DNA of 64,000 bases from JBDTNQ01 sp039933635 (GCA_039933635.1 JBDTNQ010000005.1:1-64000); one strand, 5' to 3'. Positions 43,044-52,623 are shown, numbered from the stretch's first letter. Numbers and translations: made by a program. Notes: generated from the letters alone by a model not told the origin.

Positions 43044-43832
43044 ATGTCCGGGACCGCGTCCCGCCCGATCCGCATGATCGCCGTCGCGCTTGCGTCGGCC
43101 TGGCTGGCAACGGGTGTTTCCGCCACGGCGCAGGCGCCATCGGTGCTCATCTTCGCCGCCGCATCGTTGCAGACGGCGGTCGACGAGCTGACCCCGGCGA
43201 TCGCGCGGGCGACCGGCATCTCCGTCAAGGCGTCCTACGCCGCGAGTTCGGCCCTGGCAAAACAGATCGAGAATGCCGCGCCAGCGGACATCTTCATTTC
43301 CGCCGATCTCGCCTGGATGAGTTATGTGGCGCAGCGGAACCTCATTCGTCCTGAAACCCTCGTGAACCTGCTGGGGAATGACCTCGTGCTGGTGGCGCCG
43401 GCCGACAGCAAGGTGACGCTTGCCATCGCGCCAAACTTTGGCCTCGCCTCCGCGCTGGGCGCCGGTCGGCTGGCCGTGGCGGATCCTGCCGCCGTGCCCG
43501 CCGGCAGGTACGCGCAAGAGGCGCTGACGAAGCTGGGCGTGTGGGACTCCGTGGCGCAGAGACTTGCTCCAGCCGAAAACGTCCGCGCGGCGCTCCTGCT
43601 CGTCTCTCGAGGCGAGACCCCGCTGGGCATCGTGTATCGGACCGACGCGCTTGTCGACAAGGGCGTGGCCATCGTCGGACCATTTCCGGACTCATCACAC
43701 GCGCCGATCATCTATCCCGCCGCGCTGACCGCGACGTCCGCCAGCGGCGCGGAACGGGTGCTGGCGTTTCTTCGCGGGCCCGCCGCGAGGCGCGTGTTCG
43801 AGCGACTGGGCTTCCGCCTCCTTGCGCATTGA
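43044..43832 (+). CDS. modA: ModA-type molybdate-binding protein
   Basis: About 262 residues, a periplasmic substrate-binding protein. A signal peptide (MIAVALASAWLATGVSATAQA) precedes VLIFAAASLQTAVDEL, the ModA opening whose Ser residues contact the oxyanion; SYAASSALAKQIENAAPADIFISAD is also characteristic, as is the terminal LAFLRGPAARRVFERLGF. GTG 43038 is an alternative start. No ModB permease or ModC ATPase gene follows; the next gene is an AI-2E transporter. Confidence 0.92.
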   Translation: MSGTASRPIRMIAVALASAWLATGVSATAQAPSVLIFAAASLQTAVDELTPAIARATGISVKASYAASSALAKQIENAAPADIFISADLAWMSYVAQRNLIRPETLVNLLGNDLVLVAPADSKVTLAIAPNFGLASALGAGRLAVADPAAVPAGRYAQEALTKLGVWDSVAQRLAPAENVRAALLLVSRGETPLGIVYRTDALVDKGVAIVGPFPDSSHAPIIYPAALTATSASGAERVLAFLRGPAARRVFERLGFRLLAH

Positions 43833-44072
43833 CGCCATACGCTATCCGGCGGCCAGGACGCGGCAGCGTCCAGTGCCGACTGGGCCTCCGGTTCCGGTGC
43901 GCGGGAGCAGAGCGGACCGGGGTTGGCGCCGGGCGAACCGAAGGCCACACGTCCAACCTGAGCACGGCCGTGCTCAATCGGCCGGAACGCGCGCCCGCTT
44001 GTCGGGGCTTTCCCGGCGGCGCTGAGGTTCGAGGCCTCGCCGTCATGGCACAGCGCTTGCTGACGCCGAGGC

Positions 44073-45206
44073 ATGTCCGAACGGCCGACTTCAGGCTCAC
44101 CCAGCGAGCAGGATGTGGCTCCGGGCGCGCCGCAGGGCTTTCAGGTGCGACACATTGCTCTGACGCTGCTGGCCACCGCCATCGCGATCTACCTCCTTCA
44201 GACGATGCAGCCCGTACTGATCCCCTTCGTGCTCGCGGGACTCCTGTTCTACGCGCTGGATCCGGCCGTGGACTGGCTGCAGAGGATCCGGGTGCCGCGC
44301 GCGATTGGCGCCGCGGTGATGCTGGTTGTGGTGGTCGTCGGATGCGGTGCCCTCACGTACGGTCTCAGTGGTCAGGCGCTGACGGTCATCGATCAGTTGC
44401 CGGCCGGCGCGCGCAAGCTGGCGACGTCCATGCGGCGGTCGCCGGTCGCCAAACCAAGCGCCATCGAAAAGATGCAGGAGGCCGCCGACGCGTTGCAGGA
44501 GACGTCGAAACCTTCCGCTCCGGCCAACGGCGTCATGCGCGTGGAGGTGCAGGACAAAGGGTTCCAGGCGAGCGACCTGCTGTGGACCGGCTCCATCGGC
44601 CTGGCGTCCGCGGCCAACCAGACCGCGATGGTGCTGTTCCTCACGTACTTCATGCTGCTGTCGGATCAGCTCTTCAAACGCAAGCTCGTCGAAATCGTGG
44701 GGACGCTCTCGCAGAAGAAGGTCACGGTGATCGTGCTCGAGGACATCGCGACGCGGATTGAACGGTTCTTGATGATCCAAATCATCACGAGCACGGGGGT
44801 CGCGCTGGTCACGTGGGGCGCGCTGTGGGCGCTGGGATTGCATCAGGCCGCGCTGTGGGGACTCGTGGCGGGCGTGCTCAACTCGATTCCCTACTACGGG
44901 CCGCTCCTCGTCACTGCAGGACTCTCCACCGTCGGATTCCTGCAGTTCGGCACCTTCGGCATGACCGCCGTTGTTGCGAGCGTGTCATTGCTGATCACCA
45001 CGCTCGAGGGCTCACTGTTGACACCGATGCTCATGGGTCGGGCGTCGGCCATGAATCAGGTCGCCATCTTCGCGGGGCTGCTGTTCTGGAGCTGGATCTG
45101 GGGCATCTGGGGCATGCTGCTGGCCGTCCCGATGATGATGGTGCTCAAGGTGATCTGCGACCACGTCGAGTCGCTGCAGCCACTCGGACATCTGTTGGGG
45201 GAGTGA
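44073..45206 (+). CDS. AI-2E family transporter (PerM-like)
   Basis: A 377-residue membrane protein with about eight helices: two hairpins at the N-terminus (LLATAIAIYLLQTMQPVLIP), a soluble loop about 115-175, and the conserved C-terminal block with GVLNSIPYYGPLLVTAGL, EGSLLTPMLMGR and LLFWSWIWGIWGMLLAVP. Members export AI-2 (TqsA) or act as Na+/H+ antiporters; the substrate is not predictable. The gene lies 240 bases after modA, separated by a spacer with a GGACGC-GGCA-GCGTCC hairpin. Confidence 0.9.
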   Translation: MSERPTSGSPSEQDVAPGAPQGFQVRHIALTLLATAIAIYLLQTMQPVLIPFVLAGLLFYALDPAVDWLQRIRVPRAIGAAVMLVVVVVGCGALTYGLSGQALTVIDQLPAGARKLATSMRRSPVAKPSAIEKMQEAADALQETSKPSAPANGVMRVEVQDKGFQASDLLWTGSIGLASAANQTAMVLFLTYFMLLSDQLFKRKLVEIVGTLSQKKVTVIVLEDIATRIERFLMIQIITSTGVALVTWGALWALGLHQAALWGLVAGVLNSIPYYGPLLVTAGLSTVGFLQFGTFGMTAVVASVSLLITTLEGSLLTPMLMGRASAMNQVAIFAGLLFWSWIWGIWGMLLAVPMMMVLKVICDHVESLQPLGHLLGE

Positions 45207-45218
45207 TCCCCTCTGCCC

Positions 45219-47417
45219 TCAACCTTCGATCGCCACGACCTCGTGAACATCGACTGACGGCACCGTCACCGTGAGCGCGCCGTTCGACTCGACGACCGGC
45301 GCGGTCGTTCCGGCGCTGAGGAGCCGCACGGTTCTGGGCCGCATGCCGGCCGGGACCCGAATCCGGAGGCGCTGTGGACCGACGGAGATGATTTCGCGCA
45401 GAGGGCCTTTCATCATCATCGGGTTCGTCAGGTTCACGAGATGCACCGTCATCGACGTGCGCTGGCGCCAGATGGTGACATCCAGAATGCCCGGGCCCCG
45501 GACCTCGACCGGCGCAGGCTCGTTGGCGGCCCACGTGATCGCATTTCGAATCAGCCGGCCATGGTCCACCGCGAGGACATCCCAGAACGTGCGATCGATG
45601 TCCCACGGGAAATACACCACTCGTCCTCGGCCGATCTCGCGGACATAGAGTTCGCGTTCGTCCGTGTGGGCGATGCGCGGGTAGACGTCCTCCATCGGCA
45701 GATCCGGATATGTCGGAACGAGCGTGAGCGGCGACGGAAACGGCACCTTGGGCGTGACGCGAACGCGGTAGACGCCATTGATGATGCGCGGCGTGTCGTC
45801 GAGGCCGGCCAGGATGGGATGGCGTTGCTTGGTCGTGGGATCCGCGTCGAGACTGAGATACGAGTTCTGCATCGGTCCGTCGAAGCCGCCCGCGAACGAC
45901 ACACCGAACAGATCGGCGAGGCCGAAGTCCTCCCGGCGTGAACCGCGTTCGTCGAACAGTGATGACGCGAACGTCGCGACGAGACTGCCGCCACGATTCA
46001 CGAACGCGCGAATGGCCGCACACTGCTCGGCCGAGAGCGCCGCGGCGTCGGCCAGCACGAGCACCTTGAACGCATCCAGCCGCTCGGGCGTGAGGAAGGC
46101 CTCGTGCACCATCTCGAACGGCACGCGCCCCTCGATGAGCGCGTGGTACATGCCCATCACGTGATCGCCCGGCCGATCGCCGGCGGTGACCCCGGTGTGG
46201 TACGCCGCGGTCTGCTCGGAATAGAGCATCGCGACGCGCGCGAGCGATGCTTCGTTCCGCAGGAAGCGCTCGTGCTGTGCGTGCCACGCGTAAATCCGTT
46301 CGACGGTCGAGAGCCATCGCCGGTCGTACAGGACGCCCGAGAACTTCGTCACCCAGGGCCGCATGCCGTTCGCCGTGCCCTCGGCGACCCACAGGCGCAC
46401 CTCGGGTTCGCTCTGGACCGAGTCCTTCCATCGATACGGCTCTTCGAAGCCCACGCTGAAGATGCCGCCGATCGGCCGGCGCCCCATCACCGAGCGCAAC
46501 TCCTTGGCCCGCTGACCGTTGGTCCAGGGCGGCGTCAACCCGCGCCGCGCCTGGTTATCCGTGAACTGAATTGGCGCGAGTTCACCAGCGGTCTTCTGAT
46601 CTGGCGGACCATTGGGAATGACGCGCGCTTCCGGATTCGCGGCGCGAATGGTCGCATCCCACGCCTTCCACAGCTCCGTGAGACGCGCCTTGCGCCAATC
46701 GAGAAACGCCCGTCGCGTGTCATCCCGCGCGGGCGTGAGCCTCGCGAGGTCGAGCCCCGTCGCCGCCGCGAAATTCTGCCGGCAATGGACGCAGTAGCAC
46801 TCGGTCTGGCTGGCCCATCGATTGACGAAGATGCCATCGACCTTGTACTTCGTGACGATCTCGCGATGGACGGCGTCCATGAACACGAAGTTGTACGGTC
46901 CCAGCGCGCATGTGACCCAGAGTTCGGGGTTGGCCCAGTGCCGCGTCGGTTGGCCGTCACGACCGGCCGCAATCCAGTCGGGATGCGCCGAGCGGGTATC
47001 GTCGCGCGTCGCATGCGGGTCGGTGCGCGCGATCACCTGCATGCCCAGCGCGCGGCACCCCTTCACCAGATCGCCGAACGGATCCGTCTGTCCGAGGAAG
47101 GCGCTTCGGTGATGGAGCGGGACCTCGGTGGGGTAGTACGCGACGATGCCGCCGGCACTGAGGCAGGCGGCGTCGGCTTTCAACGTCTTGAAGTAGGTGA
47201 GCCAGAACCCCGGGTCGAACGTGCCGGGATCGTTTTCGACCAGCGTCAGTTGCACCCAGCGCATCGGCCGGTCAAACCAGCCGTTGCCGGCAGCCGGTGC
47301 CGTTTGCCCCACGAGGTATCCGGGATCGAGCGCACCGAGCGACGGTGCGATCGACGCCATCGCGCCGGCCCCGGTAGTGACTTGAAGAAACCCACGTCTC
47401 GTAACCGGCGACGCCAT
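45219..47417 (-). CDS. Tat-exported glycoside-hydrolase-like protein
   Basis: A 732-residue exported protein. TRRGFLQVTTGAGAMASIAP is a twin-arginine signal. The N-terminal half (about 45-400) is TIM-barrel-like and resembles the hypothetical glycosyl hydrolase 6 group (WVQLTLVENDPGTFDPGFWL, CHCRQNF-type CVHCRQNFAAATG, GIFSVGFEEPYRWKDS). About 430-640 matches a beta-galactosidase trimerisation/glutamine-amidotransferase-like fold (FVNRGGSLVATFASSLFDE). The C-terminus is beta-rich. It likely acts on a plant or fungal glycan. AAGGAG precedes ATG 47417. Confidence 0.8.
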   Translation of the reverse strand: MASPVTRRGFLQVTTGAGAMASIAPSLGALDPGYLVGQTAPAAGNGWFDRPMRWVQLTLVENDPGTFDPGFWLTYFKTLKADAACLSAGGIVAYYPTEVPLHHRSAFLGQTDPFGDLVKGCRALGMQVIARTDPHATRDDTRSAHPDWIAAGRDGQPTRHWANPELWVTCALGPYNFVFMDAVHREIVTKYKVDGIFVNRWASQTECYCVHCRQNFAAATGLDLARLTPARDDTRRAFLDWRKARLTELWKAWDATIRAANPEARVIPNGPPDQKTAGELAPIQFTDNQARRGLTPPWTNGQRAKELRSVMGRRPIGGIFSVGFEEPYRWKDSVQSEPEVRLWVAEGTANGMRPWVTKFSGVLYDRRWLSTVERIYAWHAQHERFLRNEASLARVAMLYSEQTAAYHTGVTAGDRPGDHVMGMYHALIEGRVPFEMVHEAFLTPERLDAFKVLVLADAAALSAEQCAAIRAFVNRGGSLVATFASSLFDERGSRREDFGLADLFGVSFAGGFDGPMQNSYLSLDADPTTKQRHPILAGLDDTPRIINGVYRVRVTPKVPFPSPLTLVPTYPDLPMEDVYPRIAHTDERELYVREIGRGRVVYFPWDIDRTFWDVLAVDHGRLIRNAITWAANEPAPVEVRGPGILDVTIWRQRTSMTVHLVNLTNPMMMKGPLREIISVGPQRLRIRVPAGMRPRTVRLLSAGTTAPVVESNGALTVTVPSVDVHEVVAIEG

Positions 47418-47432
47418 GGCGCGATCTCCTTC

Positions 47433-48404
47433 TCAGCGCAGGTTCAGCTTGCCCCTGGCAAACGGCCGCGTGAATGCCGCTGGGGGATTATGGGCCGTCG
47501 ACAGGTCATATGCCCGCTGGAAGAGCTCCCGGGCCCGCGCGGCGTTTCCACGCTTCTCGTAGGTCATACCGAGCAGTGCGTGCATGAACGGATCGCTCTG
47601 ATTGCCACTCGTCTGCAGGGCTTTGGTCAGCTCAGACTCCGCGGTGCGGAGGTCGTTGGTGTAGAGCGCGACGTAGCCGACAAGGTACGGAAAGAAACGT
47701 TCCTGCGCGCCGGCCATTTCGCGGTCGCTATCGAGGGCTCGCCGCGCCGCGGCGACCTGCTGCTGCGCCTCGGCAGCGTGTCCTCGGCGCGCGGCGACGC
47801 GCGCGAGCGCATGCGCGAGTCGAAACTGCCACAGGCTTTTCGGGTGAGTCAGGTTGCCCGGTTCCTTGAGTCCCAGTTCGGTCCCGCGCCGATACAGCCG
47901 TTCCGCGGCGTCAACATCGCCCGCGTCGATGCACACACGAGCGGCCTCATTGGCCATCTCGCCCTGCTGATAGAAAGCGTTCTGCGGTTCTGCCTGCTCC
48001 CGGGTCACCCAGTACGCGATCACCTGTTCCTCGTACCGCGTCGTATTGGCGCAATCGCCGTCGAACGCGTAGGACATGGCCATGGATCGCTGCGCACCTG
48101 CTCGCGCCGCCGGACTCGCTGCGGCGTCAATCGCCCGCTGAAAGACCCGGCGTGCCTCGGCCGTCGCGCCAAGCACGTCCAACAGGTTGGCGGCCTGCAT
48201 CGAGACGGGATTTGTCTCGAGCTCCCGGCGGATCGCTGTCAGCGCTTCTGGCGTCTTGCCCTCGCTCATGAGCTGCGTGGCCTGACGCAAGGCGTCGGAC
48301 CCTCCGCCGCGCTGAGCCGCTTCAACGGGAAGCTCGGCCAGGGCCGACGCGCTGAGAGCGAGAGACACCAAGGCCGATCTGAAAATCTGAGGCGATGTAG
48401 GCAT
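47433..48404 (-). CDS. Exported TPR-repeat protein
   Basis: A 323-residue protein with a signal peptide (MPTSPQIFRSALVSLALSASALA) and several TPR-like helix pairs from about 40 to 310 (LTAIRRELETNPVSMQAANLLDVLGA; DPFMHALLGMTYEKRGNAARARELF). Such repeats bind peptides or proteins in the periplasm. It is encoded 15 bases upstream of the Tat-exported glycosidase-like gene and is probably its operon partner. Partner protein unknown. Confidence 0.8.
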   Translation of the reverse strand: MPTSPQIFRSALVSLALSASALAELPVEAAQRGGGSDALRQATQLMSEGKTPEALTAIRRELETNPVSMQAANLLDVLGATAEARRVFQRAIDAAASPAARAGAQRSMAMSYAFDGDCANTTRYEEQVIAYWVTREQAEPQNAFYQQGEMANEAARVCIDAGDVDAAERLYRRGTELGLKEPGNLTHPKSLWQFRLAHALARVAARRGHAAEAQQQVAAARRALDSDREMAGAQERFFPYLVGYVALYTNDLRTAESELTKALQTSGNQSDPFMHALLGMTYEKRGNAARARELFQRAYDLSTAHNPPAAFTRPFARGKLNLR

Positions 48405-48426
48405 GCTGCCATTTTCGCATGGCAGC
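48405..48426. promoter_or_regulatory. Perfect inverted repeat directly before the TPR gene start
   Basis: GCTGCCAT-TTTCGC-ATGGCAGC, perfect 8-base arms, immediately upstream of ATG 48404 (minus). It could be an operator or an mRNA hairpin hiding the ribosome-binding region. Confidence 0.45.
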
Positions 48427-48486
48427 TCAGGGACTGCGAGACGGCGGGGGAGTGTCGGAAACGAGCGGTCGGACGGACAGGGAAAG

Positions 48487-48520
48487 CGGTCCGAGAACTG
48501 CGGTTACAGTTCCCGGACCG
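48487..48520 (-). terminator. Hairpin after the small exported protein gene
   Basis: CGGTCCG-A-GAACTG and CAGTTC-C-CGGACCG pair with one mismatch around a CGGTTA loop, 15 bases after the minus-strand stop at 48535; CTTTCCC follows on that strand. It is a likely intrinsic terminator. Confidence 0.6.
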
Positions 48521-48534
48521 GGTGCTCAACGGGA

Positions 48535-49032
48535 CTAGCTGCCAATCGACACGAGCGTCGAATGCGCCTGCGCCCTCGCGCGCTCAACTTCCAATGACGC
48601 GTTCGTCGTTGGCAACGACTCGCGAATGGCGGAAGTGAGCGTCTTGCCTTCATTGAGCACGCGATTCTTCAGGACCACGAACGGCACGCCCGTGTTGTGG
48701 CTCGCGTACGCGACCGTCGCGAACTGTTCCGAATTGCGGAAGCCGTCGGCGGCCTTGGTCATGTCCGTTCCGTCGAACATCAGCTGCTTCAATTGACGAT
48801 GGAGTGCCGGTGCGGACATCTCGACGGCGGGCACCTTCTCAGCCACTGCCGCTTTCGCCACCGCGGCGGGCTTTGCCGGCGCCCCCGAAGCGACTGTCGC
48901 CGTGTCGACCACTGGCGCCGGTTCAGGAGCCGATGTGGCCATCGTCGACGTGATGCGTGGCCCCGTCCACACTCCAACCGCAAACGCAGCGGCGATTCCG
49001 AGAGTCAAAGACGACGCTTTGCCGAACGTCAT
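48535..49032 (-). CDS. Anchored or exported protein of unknown function
   Basis: A 165-residue protein I cannot assign. A clear AGGAGG lies before ATG 49032. The N-terminus (SSLTLGIAAAFAVGVWTG) is a signal or anchor, followed by an Ala/Pro/Val-rich linker (about 33-72) and a C-terminal domain with LHRQLKQLMFDGTDMTKAA, FATVAYASHNTGVPFVVLKN and a helical tail. Its linker suggests reach across the cell wall or periplasm. A hairpin terminator follows. Confidence 0.65.
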   Translation of the reverse strand: MTFGKASSLTLGIAAAFAVGVWTGPRITSTMATSAPEPAPVVDTATVASGAPAKPAAVAKAAVAEKVPAVEMSAPALHRQLKQLMFDGTDMTKAADGFRNSEQFATVAYASHNTGVPFVVLKNRVLNEGKTLTSAIRESLPTTNASLEVERARAQAHSTLVSIGS

Positions 49033-49243
49033 TGGGCACCTCCTGGGCTGGGCGCCTCATGTATTGCAAGATCCGTGACGAACCGCGGTATCGGCGTAAG
49101 ACGTCGGCTCTCAGTCAGTTACCGCGTTCGCCCTGGATCGGCCTGTCACGAGGTGACCCATCACCGGGAACATGTGACTCGGCAATGGGAGAATTCGACA
49201 CGGGCCGTGCGCCCCATGCGCTACCATCCCCTCCCTCGACGCC

Positions 49244-50467
49244 ATGACCTCTCGACTTGGATCCAATCTACCAATCGTCATCGTCGGTGCCCTCGACACG
49301 AAAGGCGCGGAGTTGGCTTTCGTGCGGGACCAGGTTGCCGTGCGTGGGCACCGCACGGTTGTCGTCGACACGGGCGTCCTCGGTCCGCCAGCGTTTGCCG
49401 CTGACGTGACGAACGCGGAGGTCGCCGAAGCCGGTGGCGTGTCAGTTGCGACACTCGTTGGCGCAGCTGATCGTGGTCGCGCTGTGATGGTGATGGCGCG
49501 TGGCGCGGAACGGATTGTGCGCCGCCTGGCCGACGACAAAGGGATCGGCGGCATCATCGGCATCGGCGGGGGCGCGGGCACATCCGTGGCGACGGCGGCG
49601 ATGCGCGCGCTGCCATTGGGTATCCCCAAGGTCATGGTCTCGACCCTGGCCAGCGGCGATGTCAGCGCTTTCGTCGGTGTCGCCGATATCGTCATGGTGC
49701 CGGCTATTGTCGACATCAGTGGGATCAATCGCATCAGCCGCGGCGTGCTCACGCGCGCGGCCGCCGCGGTGTGCGCTATGGCCGACGCGGTCGTGCCCGA
49801 GACGACCGACCAGCCGCTCATTGCGGCGACGATGTTCGGCAACACGACCGCGTGCGTCGAGGCCGCCCGGATGTCCCTCGAGAGTCGTGGGTTCGAAGTC
49901 CTCGTATTTCACGCCACGGGCACCGGCGGTCGCACGATGGAAAGCCTGATCGACGCGGGCCACATTGCCGGTGTGCTGGACGTCACGACTACCGAGTGGG
50001 CGGATGAGCTCGCTGGCGGCGTGATGACCGCTGGCAGCACACGGCTCGAAGCCGCCGCACGCACTGGCACGCCCGCCGTGGTGGCCCCCGGTTGCGTCGA
50101 CATGGTCAACTTCTGGGCGCCAGAGACGGTGCCGGAGCGGCATCGCGGGCGGCGCTTCTACCAACACAACGCGAACATCACGTTGATGAGAACGACACCG
50201 GACGAGAACGCGCAGCTCGGCCGCATCATCGCCGACAAACTCAACGCCTCCGTCGGCCCAGTCAGCGTGTATCTGCCATTGCGCGGCGTGTCGGTCATCT
50301 CGGCGCCCGGCGGGCCGTTTCACTGGCCCGAGGCTGACGACGCGCTCTTCGACGCGTTACGCACGCACCTGAGGGCGGACATTCCGGTGCACGCGCTCGA
50401 CATGAACATCAACGATCCGATGTTTGCGGCTGCGATGGTCGAGGGGCTTTTAAGCTATTTCCGCTGA
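49244..50467 (+). CDS. UPF0261 / Tm-1-like ATP-binding domain protein
   Basis: A 407-residue two-domain protein of the UPF0261 family, related to the N-terminal part of plant Tm-1, which binds ATP and viral replication proteins. Family features: IVIVGALDTKGAELAFVRD at the start, IGGIIGIGGGAGTSVATAAMR, VGVADIVMVPAIVDISGINR, TMFGNTTACVEAAR and PGCVDMVNFWA. Bacterial function is unsettled. No signal peptide. A GTCAC-GAG-GTGAC dyad lies about 90 bases upstream. Confidence 0.9.
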   Translation: MTSRLGSNLPIVIVGALDTKGAELAFVRDQVAVRGHRTVVVDTGVLGPPAFAADVTNAEVAEAGGVSVATLVGAADRGRAVMVMARGAERIVRRLADDKGIGGIIGIGGGAGTSVATAAMRALPLGIPKVMVSTLASGDVSAFVGVADIVMVPAIVDISGINRISRGVLTRAAAAVCAMADAVVPETTDQPLIAATMFGNTTACVEAARMSLESRGFEVLVFHATGTGGRTMESLIDAGHIAGVLDVTTTEWADELAGGVMTAGSTRLEAAARTGTPAVVAPGCVDMVNFWAPETVPERHRGRRFYQHNANITLMRTTPDENAQLGRIIADKLNASVGPVSVYLPLRGVSVISAPGGPFHWPEADDALFDALRTHLRADIPVHALDMNINDPMFAAAMVEGLLSYFR

Positions 50468-50480
50468 TGCCTCAGGAGTC

Positions 50481-50499
50481 CCGGTTCGCGGAGAACCGG
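50481..50499 (+). terminator. Hairpin after the UPF0261 gene
   Basis: CCGGTTC-GCGGA-GAACCGG, a perfect 7-pair stem 13 bases after the stop codon. No T tract, so a weak call. Confidence 0.4.
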
Positions 50500-50537
50500 T
50501 GAACACTGATCGCACCGAACCCGAAGCTCAGAACCAG

Positions 50538-51284
50538 TCACGGATTCTGTCCCACATTCGAGTAGTACTCCATGACGCGCTCCCGCGCGCCGGCGGCCGT
50601 GTACACGTCGGGCTGCCGCGAGGCGATCACGCCGGCGATCACGGCGGCCACCTGTTCGGGGCTCTGCGACTGCGGGAGCTGACGCGAGTCAACGCCGCCG
50701 TGCTTGGCGCGTACGCCGAACTCGGTGCGGACGACGCCCGGGGACACGAGGGAGAACTGGATGTCGGGATGTGTTTCCTGCACTTCGGCGCGAAACGTCG
50801 CGGTGAGGGCGTTCACGTAGTGTTTGGCGCCACTGTATGCGGAGCGGATCGGGACTGCCGGCAGCCGACCGAGCATCGACGACACGTTAATCACGTGACC
50901 GCGGCGGCGGGCCTTGAAATGCGGCAGGATTTCCTGCGTGCCGTACAACACGGACTTGATGTTGATGCGCACCATGTCATCGACGTCCTCGTCGGTCAGC
51001 TCGGACGGCAACCGTGAGATGCCCTGACCGGCGTTGTTCACCCACACGTCGATGTGCCCGAACTTGTCGAGCACATCTGTGACGGCACGCCTGACCTCAT
51101 CCCGGCGCGTCACGTCCGCGACGATCGCGTGGGCGTGGCCGCTGCACCGTTCGGCCACCGCGCGCAACGCCTCTTCGCGCCGCGCGATGATTCCGACAGA
51201 GGCCTTCTGCGCGGCAAGCAACTCCGCCAGCGCCGCGCCGATTCCGGCACTGCCACCGGTGATGACGACGACTGTATTTTTCAT
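50538..51284 (-). CDS. Short-chain dehydrogenase/reductase
   Basis: A 248-residue classical SDR. The cofactor loop is TGGSAGIGAAL, NNAG is in VWVNNAGQG, catalytic Ser is in NVSSM and the catalytic pair is Tyr-x3-Lys in SAYSGAKHYV. Arg residues after the second strand (IARREEALR) suggest NADP(H). An AGAAGG precedes ATG 51284. Substrate unknown. Confidence 0.9.
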   Translation of the reverse strand: MKNTVVVITGGSAGIGAALAELLAAQKASVGIIARREEALRAVAERCSGHAHAIVADVTRRDEVRRAVTDVLDKFGHIDVWVNNAGQGISRLPSELTDEDVDDMVRINIKSVLYGTQEILPHFKARRRGHVINVSSMLGRLPAVPIRSAYSGAKHYVNALTATFRAEVQETHPDIQFSLVSPGVVRTEFGVRAKHGGVDSRQLPQSQSPEQVAAVIAGVIASRQPDVYTAAGARERVMEYYSNVGQNP

Positions 51285-51432
51285 GAGGTCAACCTTCTAA
51301 TGTAAGAGTCCGCCGTAACAGTAGACCTTCGAGTATGAGACGCCTGACGGGAATGCGGGTTAATCTTCTTGCGTGGCTCGAGCCCTGAGCCTGAACCCCG
51401 AAGCCAAGCCTTAAGTCCCCCCTGGAGATACC

Positions 51433-52620
51433 GTGCCCCCCATGGACATCGTGATTCTGGCTGCTGTGCGCACGCCGATCGGGAGCTTTCAGGGAGCGCT
51501 GTCGTCCGTGCCGGCTCCGCGGCTGGGCGCGGCTGCGATTCGCGGGGCGCTGGAGCGTGGAGGACTGCCAGCCGAACAGGTGACGGACGTCGCCATGGGC
51601 AACGTGCTCCAGGCCGGTCTGGGACAGGCACCCGCCCGCCAGGCGGGCATCCATGCGGGACTACCCGCGTCGGTTCGTGCAGTCACCGTTCACAAGGTGT
51701 GTGGGTCGGGGATGCAGGCCATCATCCAGGCCTCGCATGCGCTCACGCTGGGAGCGTCGACTCTGGCTGTCGCAGGCGGCATGGAAAACATGTCCGCCGC
51801 GCCGTATCTGCTCCCGAAGGCGCGTGATGGTTATCGACTCGGCCATCAGCAGGTCGTCGATTCGATCATCACCGACGGGCTCTGGGATCCCTACAACGAC
51901 CTCCACATGGGTCAGTGCGCGGAGCAGTGCGCGGCGCGCTACCGGTTCACGCGGGCCCAGCAGGAGGCGTATGCCATCGCGTCATTTCAACGCGCCAACG
52001 CGGCTCAGGCGGATGGCTCGTCCGCCAACGAAATCGTGTCAGTGGAGGTTGCCGGGCCCAAGGGCACGGCCACGGTTGTCGATCGCGACGAGGGTCCGTC
52101 GCGCGTGAACTACGACAAGATTCCGGCGCTGCGTCCGGCGTTCGACGTGTCCGGCACGATCACGGCCGCGACGGCCTCGACGATCAACGACGGAGCCGCG
52201 GCGCTTGTGCTCACCACAGCGGCCACGGCCCAGGCGATGGGCGTCTCGCCCCTCGCGCGGGTCGTCGCCTTCGGCGCGCACGCGCAGGATCCGGTGTGGT
52301 TCACGACGGCGCCGGTCCAGGCCGCGCGCCACGCACTCGCGGCGGCGGGCTGGACCATCGAGGACGTGGACCTGTGGGAGGTGAACGAGGCGTTCGCCGT
52401 GGTGCCGATGGCCTTCATGGCCGACCTCGGCATCTCGCACGACGTGGTGAACGTTCGGGGCGGGGTGATCGCCCTCGGTCACCCCATCGGAGCGTCCGGC
52501 GCGAGAATCGTGGTGACGCTCCTCAGCGCGCTGAAGCAGCGCGGGCTACGTCGCGGCGTCGCCGCAATCTGCATCGGTGGCGGCGAAGGGTTGGCGGCAT
52601 GTGTCGAACTGCTGCCGTGA
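51433..52620 (+). CDS. Acetyl-CoA C-acetyltransferase (thiolase)
   Basis: A 395-residue thiolase joining or splitting acetoacetyl-CoA. Nucleophile Cys90 is in HKVCGSGMQAI, His350 in GHPIGASGARI and the second Cys380 in CIGGGEG; NEAFAV is also present. GGAGA sets GTG 51433; ATG 51442 is the alternative. The length is standard for AtoB/PhaA-type enzymes. It converges with the MFS gene and has no beta-oxidation partner beside it. Confidence 0.94.
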   Translation: MPPMDIVILAAVRTPIGSFQGALSSVPAPRLGAAAIRGALERGGLPAEQVTDVAMGNVLQAGLGQAPARQAGIHAGLPASVRAVTVHKVCGSGMQAIIQASHALTLGASTLAVAGGMENMSAAPYLLPKARDGYRLGHQQVVDSIITDGLWDPYNDLHMGQCAEQCAARYRFTRAQQEAYAIASFQRANAAQADGSSANEIVSVEVAGPKGTATVVDRDEGPSRVNYDKIPALRPAFDVSGTITAATASTINDGAAALVLTTAATAQAMGVSPLARVVAFGAHAQDPVWFTTAPVQAARHALAAAGWTIEDVDLWEVNEAFAVVPMAFMADLGISHDVVNVRGGVIALGHPIGASGARIVVTLLSALKQRGLRRGVAAICIGGGEGLAACVELLP

Positions 52621-52623
52621 CAT

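Noticed and set aside
43541..44761. Frameshifted gene spanning modA and the AI-2E gene
   Set aside because: The long frame overlaps two intact genes in other frames and has no domain signature. Both intact genes have natural starts and stops.
46104..48638. 844-residue open frame on the plus strand
   Set aside because: It is antisense to the Tat-exported glycosidase-like gene and the TPR gene, both with signal peptides and domain features. Composition is that of a shadow frame.
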